From positions 1 to 28,727 of the IMG/VR virus record IMGVR_UViG_3300042465_001063: a DNA stretch of 28,727 nt; one strand, written 5' to 3'. This DNA is from a virus. How positions within the stretch are numbered: position 1 is the first letter of the stretch; every line of letters starts with the position of its first letter. The notes beneath the pieces are model-generated. The model was not told the DNA's origin, ran no database searches, and was given only the letters and a program-made list of their open reading frames with translations. Made by a program: the position numbers and the translations under genes. Below are positions 15,422 to 22,137 of this stretch, piece by piece.

Positions 15422-15835
15422 TTAGCAGGCTTTGCCGCCGCGAGCCATCTTGATCGGGGTGCCTTTGGTTTTGCCTTGGGCGGCAACGCCGTCACGGCTT
15501 GGAGCAGCAGTACGAACTGCGCCCATTTTGGTTGTGCCAACAGAGCCGCCAGCCTTCAAGCCCTTGTGAGCCTTGGAAGCTGGCATACCGGCATGCTTAG
15601 CCAAAGCAGCAGGCATACCCTTTTTAGCCATGTCGGCCTTAGCCATGCCACGACCTTCTTTTTTCATCATCATGTTTTCGGATTTCATATCGCCACCTTT
15701 TGAAAATTTGCGGCCCTTGTCCGCGTTGGAGAAATCTTTGCCCACCGACTGTGGGACGCCTGCCTTCTTCGCAAACTCCGGGCTGTGCGCTACCGCACGC
15801 ATGAAGTTAGCTTGCTTTTTACTCGTGCTGGGCAT
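15422..15835 (-). CDS. Basic protein with shared C-terminal motif (137 aa)
   Basis: Starts MPSTSKKQANFMRAVAHSPE, then FAKKAGVPQSVGKDFSNADK and GRKFSKGGDMKSENMMMKKE. The first 45 residues resemble a small helical domain known from phage proteins, in which KKQANFMRAVAH is a recurrent opening. The middle is Met/Lys-rich and low complexity, and the tail is GGSVGTTKMGAVRTAAPSRD then GVAAQGKTKGTPIKMARGG and KAC. The start at 15835 overlaps the upstream gene by 17 bp; a much longer upstream extension is rejected because it lies in the other frame of that gene. Probably DNA- or virion-associated; function unknown. Confidence 0.74.
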   Translation of the reverse strand: MPSTSKKQANFMRAVAHSPEFAKKAGVPQSVGKDFSNADKGRKFSKGGDMKSENMMMKKEGRGMAKADMAKKGMPAALAKHAGMPASKAHKGLKAGGSVGTTKMGAVRTAAPSRDGVAAQGKTKGTPIKMARGGKAC

Positions 15836-16064
15836 GACCGCCTCGCAGGTTGTCAATTTTGCGTTCAAGTCGGTCAAACCTGTCAAGTAACTGTTGCATG
15901 TCGGCCCGGAACTCTGTTCTCGTAATGTGATCACGCGCCACCTCCTCGCGGGTGCGGTTGAGCAAAATGCCCAGCCGTGCGATCTCATCAAACTTGCCTT
16001 TAAGCAGGAATCCCATAAGGCCCACCACTGCACTCAAGGCTATGTTCCATATCATCATCTCCAT
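15819..16064 (-). CDS. Small membrane-anchored coiled-coil protein (81 aa)
   Basis: An N-terminal hydrophobic segment, IWNIALSAVVGLMGFLL, is followed by a charged helical region (KFDEIARLGILLNRTREEVA, then FRADMQQLLDRFDRLERKID) with heptad-like Leu/Ile spacing. The design is one TM helix plus a coiled coil facing the cytoplasm or periplasm, as in many small phage membrane proteins of the haemolysin XhlA type. The ATG at 16064 lies 3 bp after the preceding stop. It is separated from the lysis cassette by more than 11 kb, so it need not be part of lysis. Confidence 0.7.
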   Translation of the reverse strand: MEMMIWNIALSAVVGLMGFLLKGKFDEIARLGILLNRTREEVARDHITRTEFRADMQQLLDRFDRLERKIDNLRGGHAQHE

Positions 16065-16067
16065 GAC

Positions 16068-16322
16068 TTAGCACTTCCATCTTGCAAGAGAAGCCGCCTT
16101 GCGGGTGGGCTTACCCTTCTCGTCTTTCATTGGACCCGGCATGCCTGACATGCGTGCGCAGAACGAGTCCTTACGCTTGCCACCCTGCGGTTGCGGGGCT
16201 TTGAGGTTGCTGCCGGTTGCAGCGTTGTACTTGGCACGGCCTTTGGCAGTCAAGCCAGCTCCCTTGGAGGCAGGCAGCTTTTCGCCACGACCGATTGCAA
16301 GGGAAGGAGTTTTCTTAGCCAT
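16068..16322 (-). CDS. Small conserved basic phage protein (84 aa)
   Basis: Reads MAKKTPSLAIGRGEKLPASK, then GAGLTAKGRAKYNAATGSNL and CARMSGMPGPMKDEKGKPTR, ending SLARWKC. The LPASKGAGLTAKGRAKYNAA and MKDEKGKPTRKA blocks are a conserved small phage protein family of unknown function that I recognise. Positively charged with a terminal Cys, like its neighbours. The start overlaps the end of the glycosyltransferase gene by 8 bp, so translation is probably coupled. A role in DNA binding or packaging support would fit the composition, but is inference. Confidence 0.8.
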   Translation of the reverse strand: MAKKTPSLAIGRGEKLPASKGAGLTAKGRAKYNAATGSNLKAPQPQGGKRKDSFCARMSGMPGPMKDEKGKPTRKAASLARWKC

Positions 16323-17064
16323 TGACGACTTTCAGTTTGGGTGTGCAGTGCTGCTCGATCAGCGGCATCAACACAGACTCCTTGAAGCTGCGGTGGTATT
16401 CCTGAGAGCCAACGTGCGGCAGGGTGATCTCTGGGTCAATGAAGACCGTGAAGCCGTCCTTGCGAGCACGCTTGCAGAACGTGTAGTCCTCACCCACGTA
16501 CTGCCCATTGGTCAACTCAAAGTCGAACAGGGCGCTCTCGTTGCGGTTGTACACATCGTTGAAGTACGTCCACTCAGGGTGGCTTGCAGCCATCTTCTCT
16601 AGAACATGGCGCTGAATCATCATGAAGCCTGTAGCTACGTTCTCGACCCGCAGCATGCCGTGCTGGTCAAACTCAAGCGTGTTGGCCTCGTCAATGTAGA
16701 TATCCAAAAAGAACTTGCGGTCCTCTGCCCTGCGGGTGTACATGCCAGCGGTAATGTCCTTGCCGGTGCTCAGCGCCAGCAGGCGAAGCACAGACTCTGC
16801 ATCCACCACAATGTCGGCATCGACAAACAGGAAGTCCGTGCAGTCCGACTCCAAGAAGTTGGCGACCAGAATGTTTCTGGCCTTGGTGATAAGAGAGCAG
16901 CCCGACAGATGCGACAGTTGAATCTGGACACCATACGCCGAAGCCTTGACCACGAGATCGGCCAAGGCAAACGAGGTTTTGATGTTCAACTTGCCGTCGT
17001 AGGCAGGGATCGCAATCATCAGTTTGCGACCTGCAACATCCATAGGGCGTGCTTCTTCAGACAT
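16315..17064 (-). CDS. Glycosyltransferase, GT-A fold (family 2-like), 249 aa
   Basis: Opens with LMIAIPAYDGKLNIKTSFAL, the beta-strand and loop that bind the nucleotide sugar. A DxD-type metal motif lies in FLFVDADIVVD (Asp82-Ala-Asp84). Later elements are GEDYTFCKRARKDGF (191-205), resembling the catalytic base region, and LPHVG (215-219), whose His could complete the metal site. It should transfer a sugar from an activated donor; acceptor and sugar cannot be read. It is encoded between a virion protein gene (TAATG overlap at 17064) and small virion-module genes, so the acceptor may be a virion protein or a host surface glycan. No transmembrane segment is seen, so it probably acts in the cytoplasm. 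Confidence 0.88.
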   Translation of the reverse strand: MSEEARPMDVAGRKLMIAIPAYDGKLNIKTSFALADLVVKASAYGVQIQLSHLSGCSLITKARNILVANFLESDCTDFLFVDADIVVDAESVLRLLALSTGKDITAGMYTRRAEDRKFFLDIYIDEANTLEFDQHGMLRVENVATGFMMIQRHVLEKMAASHPEWTYFNDVYNRNESALFDFELTNGQYVGEDYTFCKRARKDGFTVFIDPEITLPHVGSQEYHRSFKESVLMPLIEQHCTPKLKVVNG

Positions 17065-17858
17065 TAGCTTTGCCCGTCATTCTTAATGAGCATCAGTTGC
17101 AACTGAGTAGAAGCAGATGCCGACCCATCGCTCGTAGCAGCCAAGATTTCCAAATCGGCCTTCTCGGGGATGGGTAGCGGGTACGCCGCCTTGCACTCGT
17201 AGATACCACTGGCTGCGATGTGGTACTGCGCCTTGATACCAAACACCCCGCCAAATGGTCGAATGCGCAAGGTGAAACGAGTCCATTCGTCTGGCGTTGT
17301 GTTGCCAGACGACATGGTCCACATATTGATGAACGCCGTATATCCTGCTGGTACAGTGTAAAAACCCGACTCTGTCTCGTTTGCCAAGATGCCCGTCTGG
17401 TTTACAACAACGGCAGGAACGCCAGCAGTGACAGTGCCAGTGCCTGCGTAAATGTTGCCCACGGATGTGCCGCCAGTACCTGCGGTCAAGACAATCATCT
17501 TGTTTACACGAATGTAACTGTTGGTGGTGTTCACCTCCGTCTGACCGTTCAGCGTCACAGTCTCAACGACTGGTTCGTAAGAGGCATTTAAGCCTTGAAT
17601 CTGAACCGTTCTAGCACCAGTACCACTGGGTGATGCGTCATCCGCACTAGAACTTGAAATCTTCAAAACCGAAGCTGCGGCGGGGAATGTGTATGTGTTG
17701 CTGCCAATCCAAACGGTCTCGTTGGACGTACCCACTGCTGTGTTGATGCCAAACTGGCAAAAACTTGAGTGCATCGTGATTTGTCCACGAGCCACTTGCA
17801 ATTCAAACGGCTCGTTCTTACCCATCCGGGTAATCGAAGAAACAACTGAAGTTGCCAT
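17064..17858 (-). CDS. Beta-rich virion structural protein (264 aa)
   Basis: Starts MATSVVSSITRMGKNEPFEL, then QVARGQITMHSSFCQFGINT. A Ser/Thr/Gly-rich middle follows (GTGARTVQIQGLNASYEPVV, ETVTLNGQTEVNT), and a C-terminal half with YIRVNKMIVLTAGTGGTSVG and EWTRFTLRIRPFGGVFGIKA. I recognise the family from virion modules of aquatic phages; it is probably a capsid- or tail-associated structural protein. The ATG at 17858 has AGGAG 7 nt upstream. A TTG two codons earlier is unlikely. The ribosome site can pair with CTCCTG just upstream (see the leader at 17866-17894). It ends with TAATG overlap with the glycosyltransferase. Confidence 0.8.
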   Translation of the reverse strand: MATSVVSSITRMGKNEPFELQVARGQITMHSSFCQFGINTAVGTSNETVWIGSNTYTFPAAASVLKISSSSADDASPSGTGARTVQIQGLNASYEPVVETVTLNGQTEVNTTNSYIRVNKMIVLTAGTGGTSVGNIYAGTGTVTAGVPAVVVNQTGILANETESGFYTVPAGYTAFINMWTMSSGNTTPDEWTRFTLRIRPFGGVFGIKAQYHIAASGIYECKAAYPLPIPEKADLEILAATSDGSASASTQLQLMLIKNDGQS

Positions 17859-17865
17859 AATCAAT

Positions 17866-17894
17866 CTCCTGTAAAGCAGGAGCCGAAGCCCCTG
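17866..17894 (-). promoter_or_regulatory. Two mutually exclusive hairpins at a ribosome binding site
   Basis: In the gap between the 177-aa and 264-aa genes the minus-strand RNA can form CAGGGGC-UUCG-GCUCCUG, seven pairs with one G-U, closed by the very stable C(UUCG)G loop (17894-17877). It can also form CUCCUG-CUUUA-CAGGAG (17882-17866), which hides the AGGAG ribosome site of the 264-aa gene. The two share the segment at 17877-17882. This would allow on/off translation control, or may simply be a processing hairpin after the upstream gene. Pairing is seen in the sequence; the function is inference. Confidence 0.4.
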
Positions 17895-17901
17895 AGATCA
17901 A

Positions 17902-18435
17902 TTAAGCGTCAGCAAAAGGAGTGACAACAGTGCCAGAGGCCAGCAAGACGCCAGTGACCATGTACTTGTTAGCCGCCAACACAGTCACAGTGATGGTGGA
18001 GCCAGCAATACCGCCAGTGGTTGAGCCGTCCAAGTTGATGACATCGTTGGTTGCGCCGGGGGCAAAAGCCGTCACTGCGCCAGAGCTGTCGGTGTCAACC
18101 ATGATCATGGAGCCAACAAATTTGTCAGTGCCGTCAGTCTTGATAGCCACGGCAGTGGCAGCAGTCTCAATGACAAACGTGTAGCTTGTACCCACGTTGT
18201 TAGAGGTGCTTGGGTCTTGGCCGGGACCAGATGTCACAGGATTGGCTGTGGCATTGATGGTAGGCAACGTAATGACCAGCGTAGCGTCATTGGTACGAAT
18301 GGTCTTGCCAGCGTACGAAGCCACATCCAGAGTAACGGTATTGGTGCCGTTAGCCAGATTGACAATAGAAGCAGGACCTTGGGTAATGAAGCCAGCCAAT
18401 GAACGGACTGGGCCTTGGAAAGTAGTCAGAGCCAT
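17902..18435 (-). CDS. Beta-rich virion or head-decoration-like protein (177 aa)
   Basis: Starts MALTTFQGPVRSLAGFITQG, then PASIVNLANGTNTVTLDVAS. A Gly/Thr/Val-rich beta region follows, with SYTFVIETAATAVAIKTDG, FVGSMIMVDTDSSGAVTAFA and TGGIAGSTITVTVLAANKYM. It is the first gene after the terminator that follows the capsid gene, a common place for head decoration or head fibre proteins. The start region FQGPVRSLAGF is one I associate with virion proteins of aquatic phages. It has a 146-bp leader with several hairpins, and its GAGG ribosome site can pair with CCTCA upstream. The specific role is unproven. Confidence 0.78.
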   Translation of the reverse strand: MALTTFQGPVRSLAGFITQGPASIVNLANGTNTVTLDVASYAGKTIRTNDATLVITLPTINATANPVTSGPGQDPSTSNNVGTSYTFVIETAATAVAIKTDGTDKFVGSMIMVDTDSSGAVTAFAPGATNDVINLDGSTTGGIAGSTITVTVLAANKYMVTGVLLASGTVVTPFADA

Positions 18436-18442
18436 GATGATT

Positions 18443-18515
18443 CCTCACATGCGAGTTGAGGCGTCCTGTCTGCATGTCGTCGGCCCGGAGCCGTCAGGAA
18501 CGCCGGATAGTCCGG
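18443..18515 (-). promoter_or_regulatory. Structured leader of the 177-aa virion gene
   Basis: Several stems are readable in the gap after the capsid terminator. An outer stem pairs 18460-18468 with 18495-18504 (GGCGTCCTG with CAGGAACGCC, one bulged base). Inside it CGGC (18481-18484) pairs with GCCG (18490-18493). A neighbouring hairpin is CCGGA-TAG-TCCGG (18503-18515). On the minus strand ACATGC can instead pair with GCATGT, and CCTCA (18457-18461) with TGAGG (18443-18447), which contains the ribosome site. The alternatives compete, so this may be a translation-control leader or a stable processed RNA. Confidence 0.4.
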
Positions 18516-18541
18516 GTTTAAACAAATATACAGCAAAAGAA

Positions 18542-18562
18542 AAGGCCCCACAAGGGGGCCTT
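18542..18562 (-). terminator. Intrinsic terminator after the major capsid gene
   Basis: Perfect 8-bp stem AAGGCCCC/GGGGCCTT with a 5-nt loop. On the minus strand it is followed directly by a T-rich run (TTTTCTTTT, 18541-18533), as expected for Rho-independent termination of leftward transcripts. It lies 19 bp after the stop of the major capsid gene, so it should let capsid mRNA exceed that of the downstream tail genes. The same stem has no T run on the plus strand. Confidence 0.85.
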
Positions 18563-18581
18563 CTCAAATAATCCCGAAGGA

Positions 18582-19490
18582 TTAAGCGCCGGGAGAGCCA
18601 AATACCCCAAGAGGGTCACTGACGCCGAACGAATAACGCTCACGAGCCTTATAACGTACGTTGCCGGTGTCAAAATCCCCGTCCATGGAATTCGCCAGAG
18701 GCGAACGAACGAAGTGCTTCAGACCGTTAGGCACGTCAGTCAACAGGAACCAAGCGTTGGTGTCAGTCAAGAAGTTGTTGACTGTGTAACCACCGGGGAT
18801 GGAGCCGTTGTTCTTGATGGCGTTGATATCGTTGTCAGCAGTGCCGACGCGGAGTTCAGTTTCCAGCAAGCGGGTTGCAACGAATTGCAGCGATGGAGGC
18901 ACGATCAGCTTCTTAGGCTTAGCTGCAATCAGCAAACCGCGTTCGTCTGTCCAAGCTGCGATTTGAATGACGGCGTTTTCCAACGAAGTCTCGTTCAAAT
19001 CGGCTGCCGTGGCAGGACGGTTGCTGTTAACGCCACCAGACACCAGAGGGTGAGCTGTCGAGAACAGGGTCACGCCGTCACCATAGGTGGGGCCGCCGGT
19101 AAAACCGGTGTTCAAGATTGCAGCAGCTTTGACCTGCTTGGTGTACGCCATACCACGGGCCAGAGCTTTGGTATATCGGCTGGACAAGCTGTCGTACAGG
19201 TTGTCTTCGATAGCCTCTTCAGTGATGGAGAAGCCCAAAGCGATGGTTTCGTGGGTGTAGCGAGCTGTAAAAGCTTCCTGAGCATTGTCATAAGCGATGG
19301 CAGCGCCTTCTTTCTTGACAGGAGCTGCGGAGAAGCCGGACAACTTAACTTCCTCTTCAAAGCTACGCTCTGAAGTCTCGGTCTCGTAGATTTCCTTGTG
19401 CTGTTCGCCGTACTTAGCGTACTCCAGACCGAACAAAGCGTTCAAGCCGGGGAGCAATTCTTTCAGCAGTTGTGCGCGTGAAATAGCCAT
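18582..19490 (-). CDS. Major capsid protein, HK97 fold (302 aa)
   Basis: Opens with LLKELLPGLNALFGLEYAKY, followed by an N-arm-like acidic stretch (YETETSERSFEEEVKLSGFS). Then YTHETIALGFSITEEAIEDN, TLFSTAHPLVSGGVNSNRPA, an A-domain-like ERGLLIAAKPKKLIVPPSLQ, and the C-terminal RYKARERYSFGVSDPLGVFG ending SPGA. This pattern is that of the Mu gpT-like branch of HK97-fold capsid proteins. Length is typical for that group and there is no protease gene beside it. It assembles the icosahedral shell with the scaffold encoded at 20581-21537. SD AAGGAG precedes the ATG, and an intrinsic terminator follows, both fitting high expression. Confidence 0.92.
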   Translation of the reverse strand: MAISRAQLLKELLPGLNALFGLEYAKYGEQHKEIYETETSERSFEEEVKLSGFSAAPVKKEGAAIAYDNAQEAFTARYTHETIALGFSITEEAIEDNLYDSLSSRYTKALARGMAYTKQVKAAAILNTGFTGGPTYGDGVTLFSTAHPLVSGGVNSNRPATAADLNETSLENAVIQIAAWTDERGLLIAAKPKKLIVPPSLQFVATRLLETELRVGTADNDINAIKNNGSIPGGYTVNNFLTDTNAWFLLTDVPNGLKHFVRSPLANSMDGDFDTGNVRYKARERYSFGVSDPLGVFGSPGA

Positions 19491-19500
19491 GATTTACTCC

Positions 19501-20097
19501 TTAGACACCAGTGGTGTTGTTGTACTGGTGTGTGTTGATTTTCACCAACAACTCGGTGAATGTGTCAGCAGCGGTAGCTGTTTCTGGCACAACGTCGATC
19601 ACACGGATTGGGATGGTGGCAGTAGTGCCAGCGCCAGTCAAAGTGACGGCGAAAGCAGAATTACCGGTGGTGGTGTTACCAGCGTTCAGGACGAGCGCAA
19701 GGTTAGTGCCAACAACAGTACGGCCAGCGGTGCCCATGGTAGTGCCTGAGGTTACAACAGCAACCTTAAACAAAGCCATTGGGTCATCAACAACGTAAGC
19801 CAGCGCCAGATTGGTTGAAGTAGATGCCAGAGCGGGGATAAACTGACCTTGAACGGTTTGGCCGCTCGAGTTCACGTACTGTCCGCCCATGCAAACACCA
19901 ACGATGTCGCCGGAGTTCGTTGTGGTGGATTTAACGAGATAGCCATCGCTGTTGATCACAACGGTATCGCCATCAAAAATGGCGGTGCCGAAGCCAGCAG
20001 CTACGGGAATCTGACGGATTGCACCTGCATACGGCATGCCATCAATACGATTGATTGGTTGCAGACCGAAGGGTGCCGAAACGGTGGGGTAAGCCAT
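19501..20097 (-). CDS. Head-associated virion protein (198 aa)
   Basis: Starts MAYPTVSAPFGLQPINRIDG, then PYAGAIRQIPVAAGFGTAIF and DGDTVVINSDGYLVKSTTT; later CMGGQYVNSSGQTVQGQFIP. This opening is a conserved family found between scaffold and capsid genes in aquatic podovirus-like phages, probably a minor capsid or decoration protein. The start at 20097 is chosen because the frame upstream of it is Cys/Arg-rich, runs within the next gene and has no ribosome site. It lies just upstream of the major capsid gene in the same transcript. The exact role is not known. Confidence 0.82.
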   Translation of the reverse strand: MAYPTVSAPFGLQPINRIDGMPYAGAIRQIPVAAGFGTAIFDGDTVVINSDGYLVKSTTTNSGDIVGVCMGGQYVNSSGQTVQGQFIPALASTSTNLALAYVVDDPMALFKVAVVTSGTTMGTAGRTVVGTNLALVLNAGNTTTGNSAFAVTLTGAGTTATIPIRVIDVVPETATAADTFTELLVKINTHQYNNTTGV

Positions 20098-20116
20098 GTT
20101 TGGACTCCAAAAAAAG

Positions 20117-20578
20117 TTAAGTGCCTCTGCCGAAAGTGACCTTCGTGCTGCGCTCTTTAAAAAGCGGCATACGCGGGTCGTTCTCTCGCATGTAAGCGTT
20201 ATCCACTGATTGCATCTGCGACTCAGCCTGTTGGGTGTAGTACGCATTCCGCTGCTCGGTGAACTCCACAGGTGTTTTGCAAAGCAACAAACCTCCAACC
20301 TCAATGCTGTCCGGAAAGCGGTTTTGGCCGCCACTGAACAATCGCACTTCGGGGTGATCCGATGCTTTAACGGGTTCCCATCCTTCTCGCAATTTGCCGG
20401 AAACATTCATGGCGTCATCCTTGCCAAGCGTGGCAATCCGAATCCAGCGATAAGCGTAGCCCTCTTCCGGTGTCGGATCAGGCAAAAGCTGGGGTGGCGT
20501 CCATTTTTTTGGACGCTCGGCTGAGTCACGCATTTGCAGAGCACGAGGCTCGCGATTGTCAAGTTCTGTTTTAGCCAT
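20117..20578 (-). CDS. Conserved phage head-module protein (153 aa)
   Basis: Reads MAKTELDNREPRALQMRDSA, RPKKWTPPQLLPDPTPEEGY, AYRWIRIATLGKDDAMNVSG, KLREGWEPVKASDHPEVRL and GGLLLCKTPVEFTEQRNAYY. Proline-rich N-terminus, then a mixed domain with WIRI and GWEPV strands and a helical C-terminus. I recognise it as a recurrent gene between scaffold and capsid, without known function. Two starts compete. The ATG at 20584 overlaps the scaffold stop in ATGA but has only 2 nt after GAGG; the ATG at 20578 has 8 nt and is preferred. A capsid-assembly role is inference from position. Confidence 0.78.
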   Translation of the reverse strand: MAKTELDNREPRALQMRDSAERPKKWTPPQLLPDPTPEEGYAYRWIRIATLGKDDAMNVSGKLREGWEPVKASDHPEVRLFSGGQNRFPDSIEVGGLLLCKTPVEFTEQRNAYYTQQAESQMQSVDNAYMRENDPRMPLFKERSTKVTFGRGT

Positions 20579-20580
20579 TT

Positions 20581-21537
20581 TCATTTCCTCATTTCTGCCG
20601 CAACTGCACGGGCGTACTGCTCATTCGTCAGTCCCAACCGCTTAGCGAGTTCCACCTGCGTTTTTGTCAGCACGATCTTTTTAGGCGCTGTGCTGCGTGT
20701 CGCTGGTGCAACAACATTCGATTTTTTCGGAGAAGGATTAGCATCCTCCGAGGTTTCAGTTTCACCGGACTCGAACGCATCCGGAAAAACTTGTTTCATA
20801 CGGGCGTCGATGCGCTCGTAGTATTCCTGCGATGACGGCGTAATTCCAGATTTAGCCAGCTTGTTGTGGAATCCCAATGCAAAGCTGGTCATCTCGTCGT
20901 CACTGCCAAACCATGTGTTTTTTTCTGTCCATTCCTGAGTTTTCGCATCAAGTCTGGGCCGAACTGGTTCAGCGGTAGGTATTTGTACCTGTTTTTCGTC
21001 AGTTTGTACAGGTGCTGGCCGAAAATTGTTTACACGCTCGGCCTTCATCTTCACCGTCGTCATCTCTTCTTGAGCTGCCGTCAGTGCGTCTGCGTCGCCG
21101 CTTTCGTACGCTTCTTTGAATTTTCGCTTGGCCTGCTCCATCTCATTGGCTACAACCTTCTTAGCCTGCTCGAGTAGAGCGCTTTGACCTTGGTGCAAGG
21201 AGCCTTTGAGTTTTTTGTTCTCCTCAATGATTTGCTGGGTAAGCTTTACAGCTTCTTCGCGCTCGCGCAAGGCAGCCTCTTTGGCTCTGCGTTCTTCGTG
21301 GTAGCCCTTGGTAAAGTGCTGAATGCGCTTGCGCACACCTTCATCGTACTTAGAGAGCTCTTCGTCGGTTACATCCTTTGGCGGCTCTTCCATGGGCTTT
21401 CGGCCACGGTCCTGCTCAGGAGTGTCGTCAATAATCTCAACTTCTGGTTCAGCTTCTACAACCTTGGAGCCAGCACGAGATTGTTTTTCTTCCACCTCAT
21501 CGGGGAAAGTAAATTCGGTTTTGTCGAGTTCAGCCAT
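20581..21537 (-). CDS. Scaffolding protein (318 aa)
   Basis: An acidic N-terminus (FTFPDEVEEKQSRAGSKVVE, then EVEIIDDTPEQDRGRKPMEE) is followed by a long charged helical region at about 75-165 (YHEERRAKEAALREREEAVK, LLEQAKKVVANEMEQAKRKF). A folded part comes next (WFGSDDEMTSFALGFHNKLA) and a basic C-terminus (KKIVLTKTQVELAKRLGLTN). This acidic, coiled-coil and basic-tail design is typical of tailed-phage scaffolds, in which the basic tail contacts the coat protein. SD AAGGAG precedes the ATG. It lies between the co-chaperonin-like gene and the head genes, as expected. No protease domain is seen. Confidence 0.87.
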   Translation of the reverse strand: MAELDKTEFTFPDEVEEKQSRAGSKVVEAEPEVEIIDDTPEQDRGRKPMEEPPKDVTDEELSKYDEGVRKRIQHFTKGYHEERRAKEAALREREEAVKLTQQIIEENKKLKGSLHQGQSALLEQAKKVVANEMEQAKRKFKEAYESGDADALTAAQEEMTTVKMKAERVNNFRPAPVQTDEKQVQIPTAEPVRPRLDAKTQEWTEKNTWFGSDDEMTSFALGFHNKLAKSGITPSSQEYYERIDARMKQVFPDAFESGETETSEDANPSPKKSNVVAPATRSTAPKKIVLTKTQVELAKRLGLTNEQYARAVAAEMRK

Positions 21538-21546
21538 GGTTTCTCC

Positions 21547-21948
21547 TTAAACGCGCTGAATGCCGCGAGGATCATCGACTGTTGCCTCAACAGAATCATC
21601 GTTAATGATCCGCCACTCGGTTCCGTGAATTTTCATTCGCGTTCCAGTGTTTGGGCGCACGATGATGAAATCACCTACCTTGCAGCTTGGGCCGCTAGGG
21701 AAGCGCTTCTCATCTTTAAACGCATCTGGGCCAACCTTTGCCACAAACAGTACCGACGACAGCAGTTCTTCATACTGCATCGTCTGGCTGGCCTTAAGTA
21801 GGCCGCCCTCGTACTCTTCTTTGGCTTCTGGAAGCATGCACAGAAGGTGATAAGTGGCGGGTTCTGGAATCTGCGTGGCCTTATCCTCAACGGGCTTGTT
21901 GAGTAGGCCAGACAGATCAACCGCCTGAACATCAAAGTTAGTCGTCAT
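21547..21948 (-). CDS. GroES-like co-chaperonin (133 aa)
   Basis: Residues 33-133 follow the GroES order. A strand YHLLCMLPEAKEE is followed by a Gly-flanked loop EGGLLKASQTMQYEE in the place of the mobile loop that docks on GroEL. The elements SVLFVAKVGP and CKVGDFIIVRPNTGTRMKIH (strands and roof), WRIINDDSVEATVDD complete it. It likely pairs with host GroEL to fold phage capsid or other virion proteins, as gp31 does in T4. An N-terminal extension of about 30 residues is extra. It overlaps the upstream gene by 11 bp and lies before the scaffold and capsid genes, which fits a head-folding role. Confidence 0.8.
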   Translation of the reverse strand: MTTNFDVQAVDLSGLLNKPVEDKATQIPEPATYHLLCMLPEAKEEYEGGLLKASQTMQYEELLSSVLFVAKVGPDAFKDEKRFPSGPSCKVGDFIIVRPNTGTRMKIHGTEWRIINDDSVEATVDDPRGIQRV

Positions 21949-22135
21949 TGTCGTCTTTCAGTTTACGCACGAGGTCGCCAATTTCACGCTGTGCGGTCTG
22001 GAGACCTCGGATGACCCCGCACAACTCCCGGTAGTGGGCATAGTCTTTCGACTGTCCCACCACCAAAGCCTCTGAATGACTTTTGACGTGCTCCTCAATT
22101 CTTTTGTTGAGAAGCTCCAAAATTTTATTGTCCAT
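21938..22135 (-). CDS. Small helical phage protein (65 aa)
   Basis: Reads MDNKILELLNKRIEEHVKSH, then SEALVVGQSKDYAHYRELCG and VIRGLQTAQREIGDLVRKLK with an acidic tail. Predicted all helical. The DYAHYRELCGVIRGLQTA core is conserved in small genes that directly follow portal genes in many tailed phages. Function unknown to me. GGGGA precedes the ATG at 8 nt, and the gene starts 2 bp after the portal stop. Confidence 0.78.
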   Translation of the reverse strand: MDNKILELLNKRIEEHVKSHSEALVVGQSKDYAHYRELCGVIRGLQTAQREIGDLVRKLKDDNDD

Positions 22136-22137
22136 TT

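Noticed and set aside
15422-16033. Longer 203-codon version of the 15422-15835 gene
   Set aside because: The extra N-terminal part reads through the 81-aa gene in another frame and has no ribosome site; the ATG at 15835 starts a recognisable protein.
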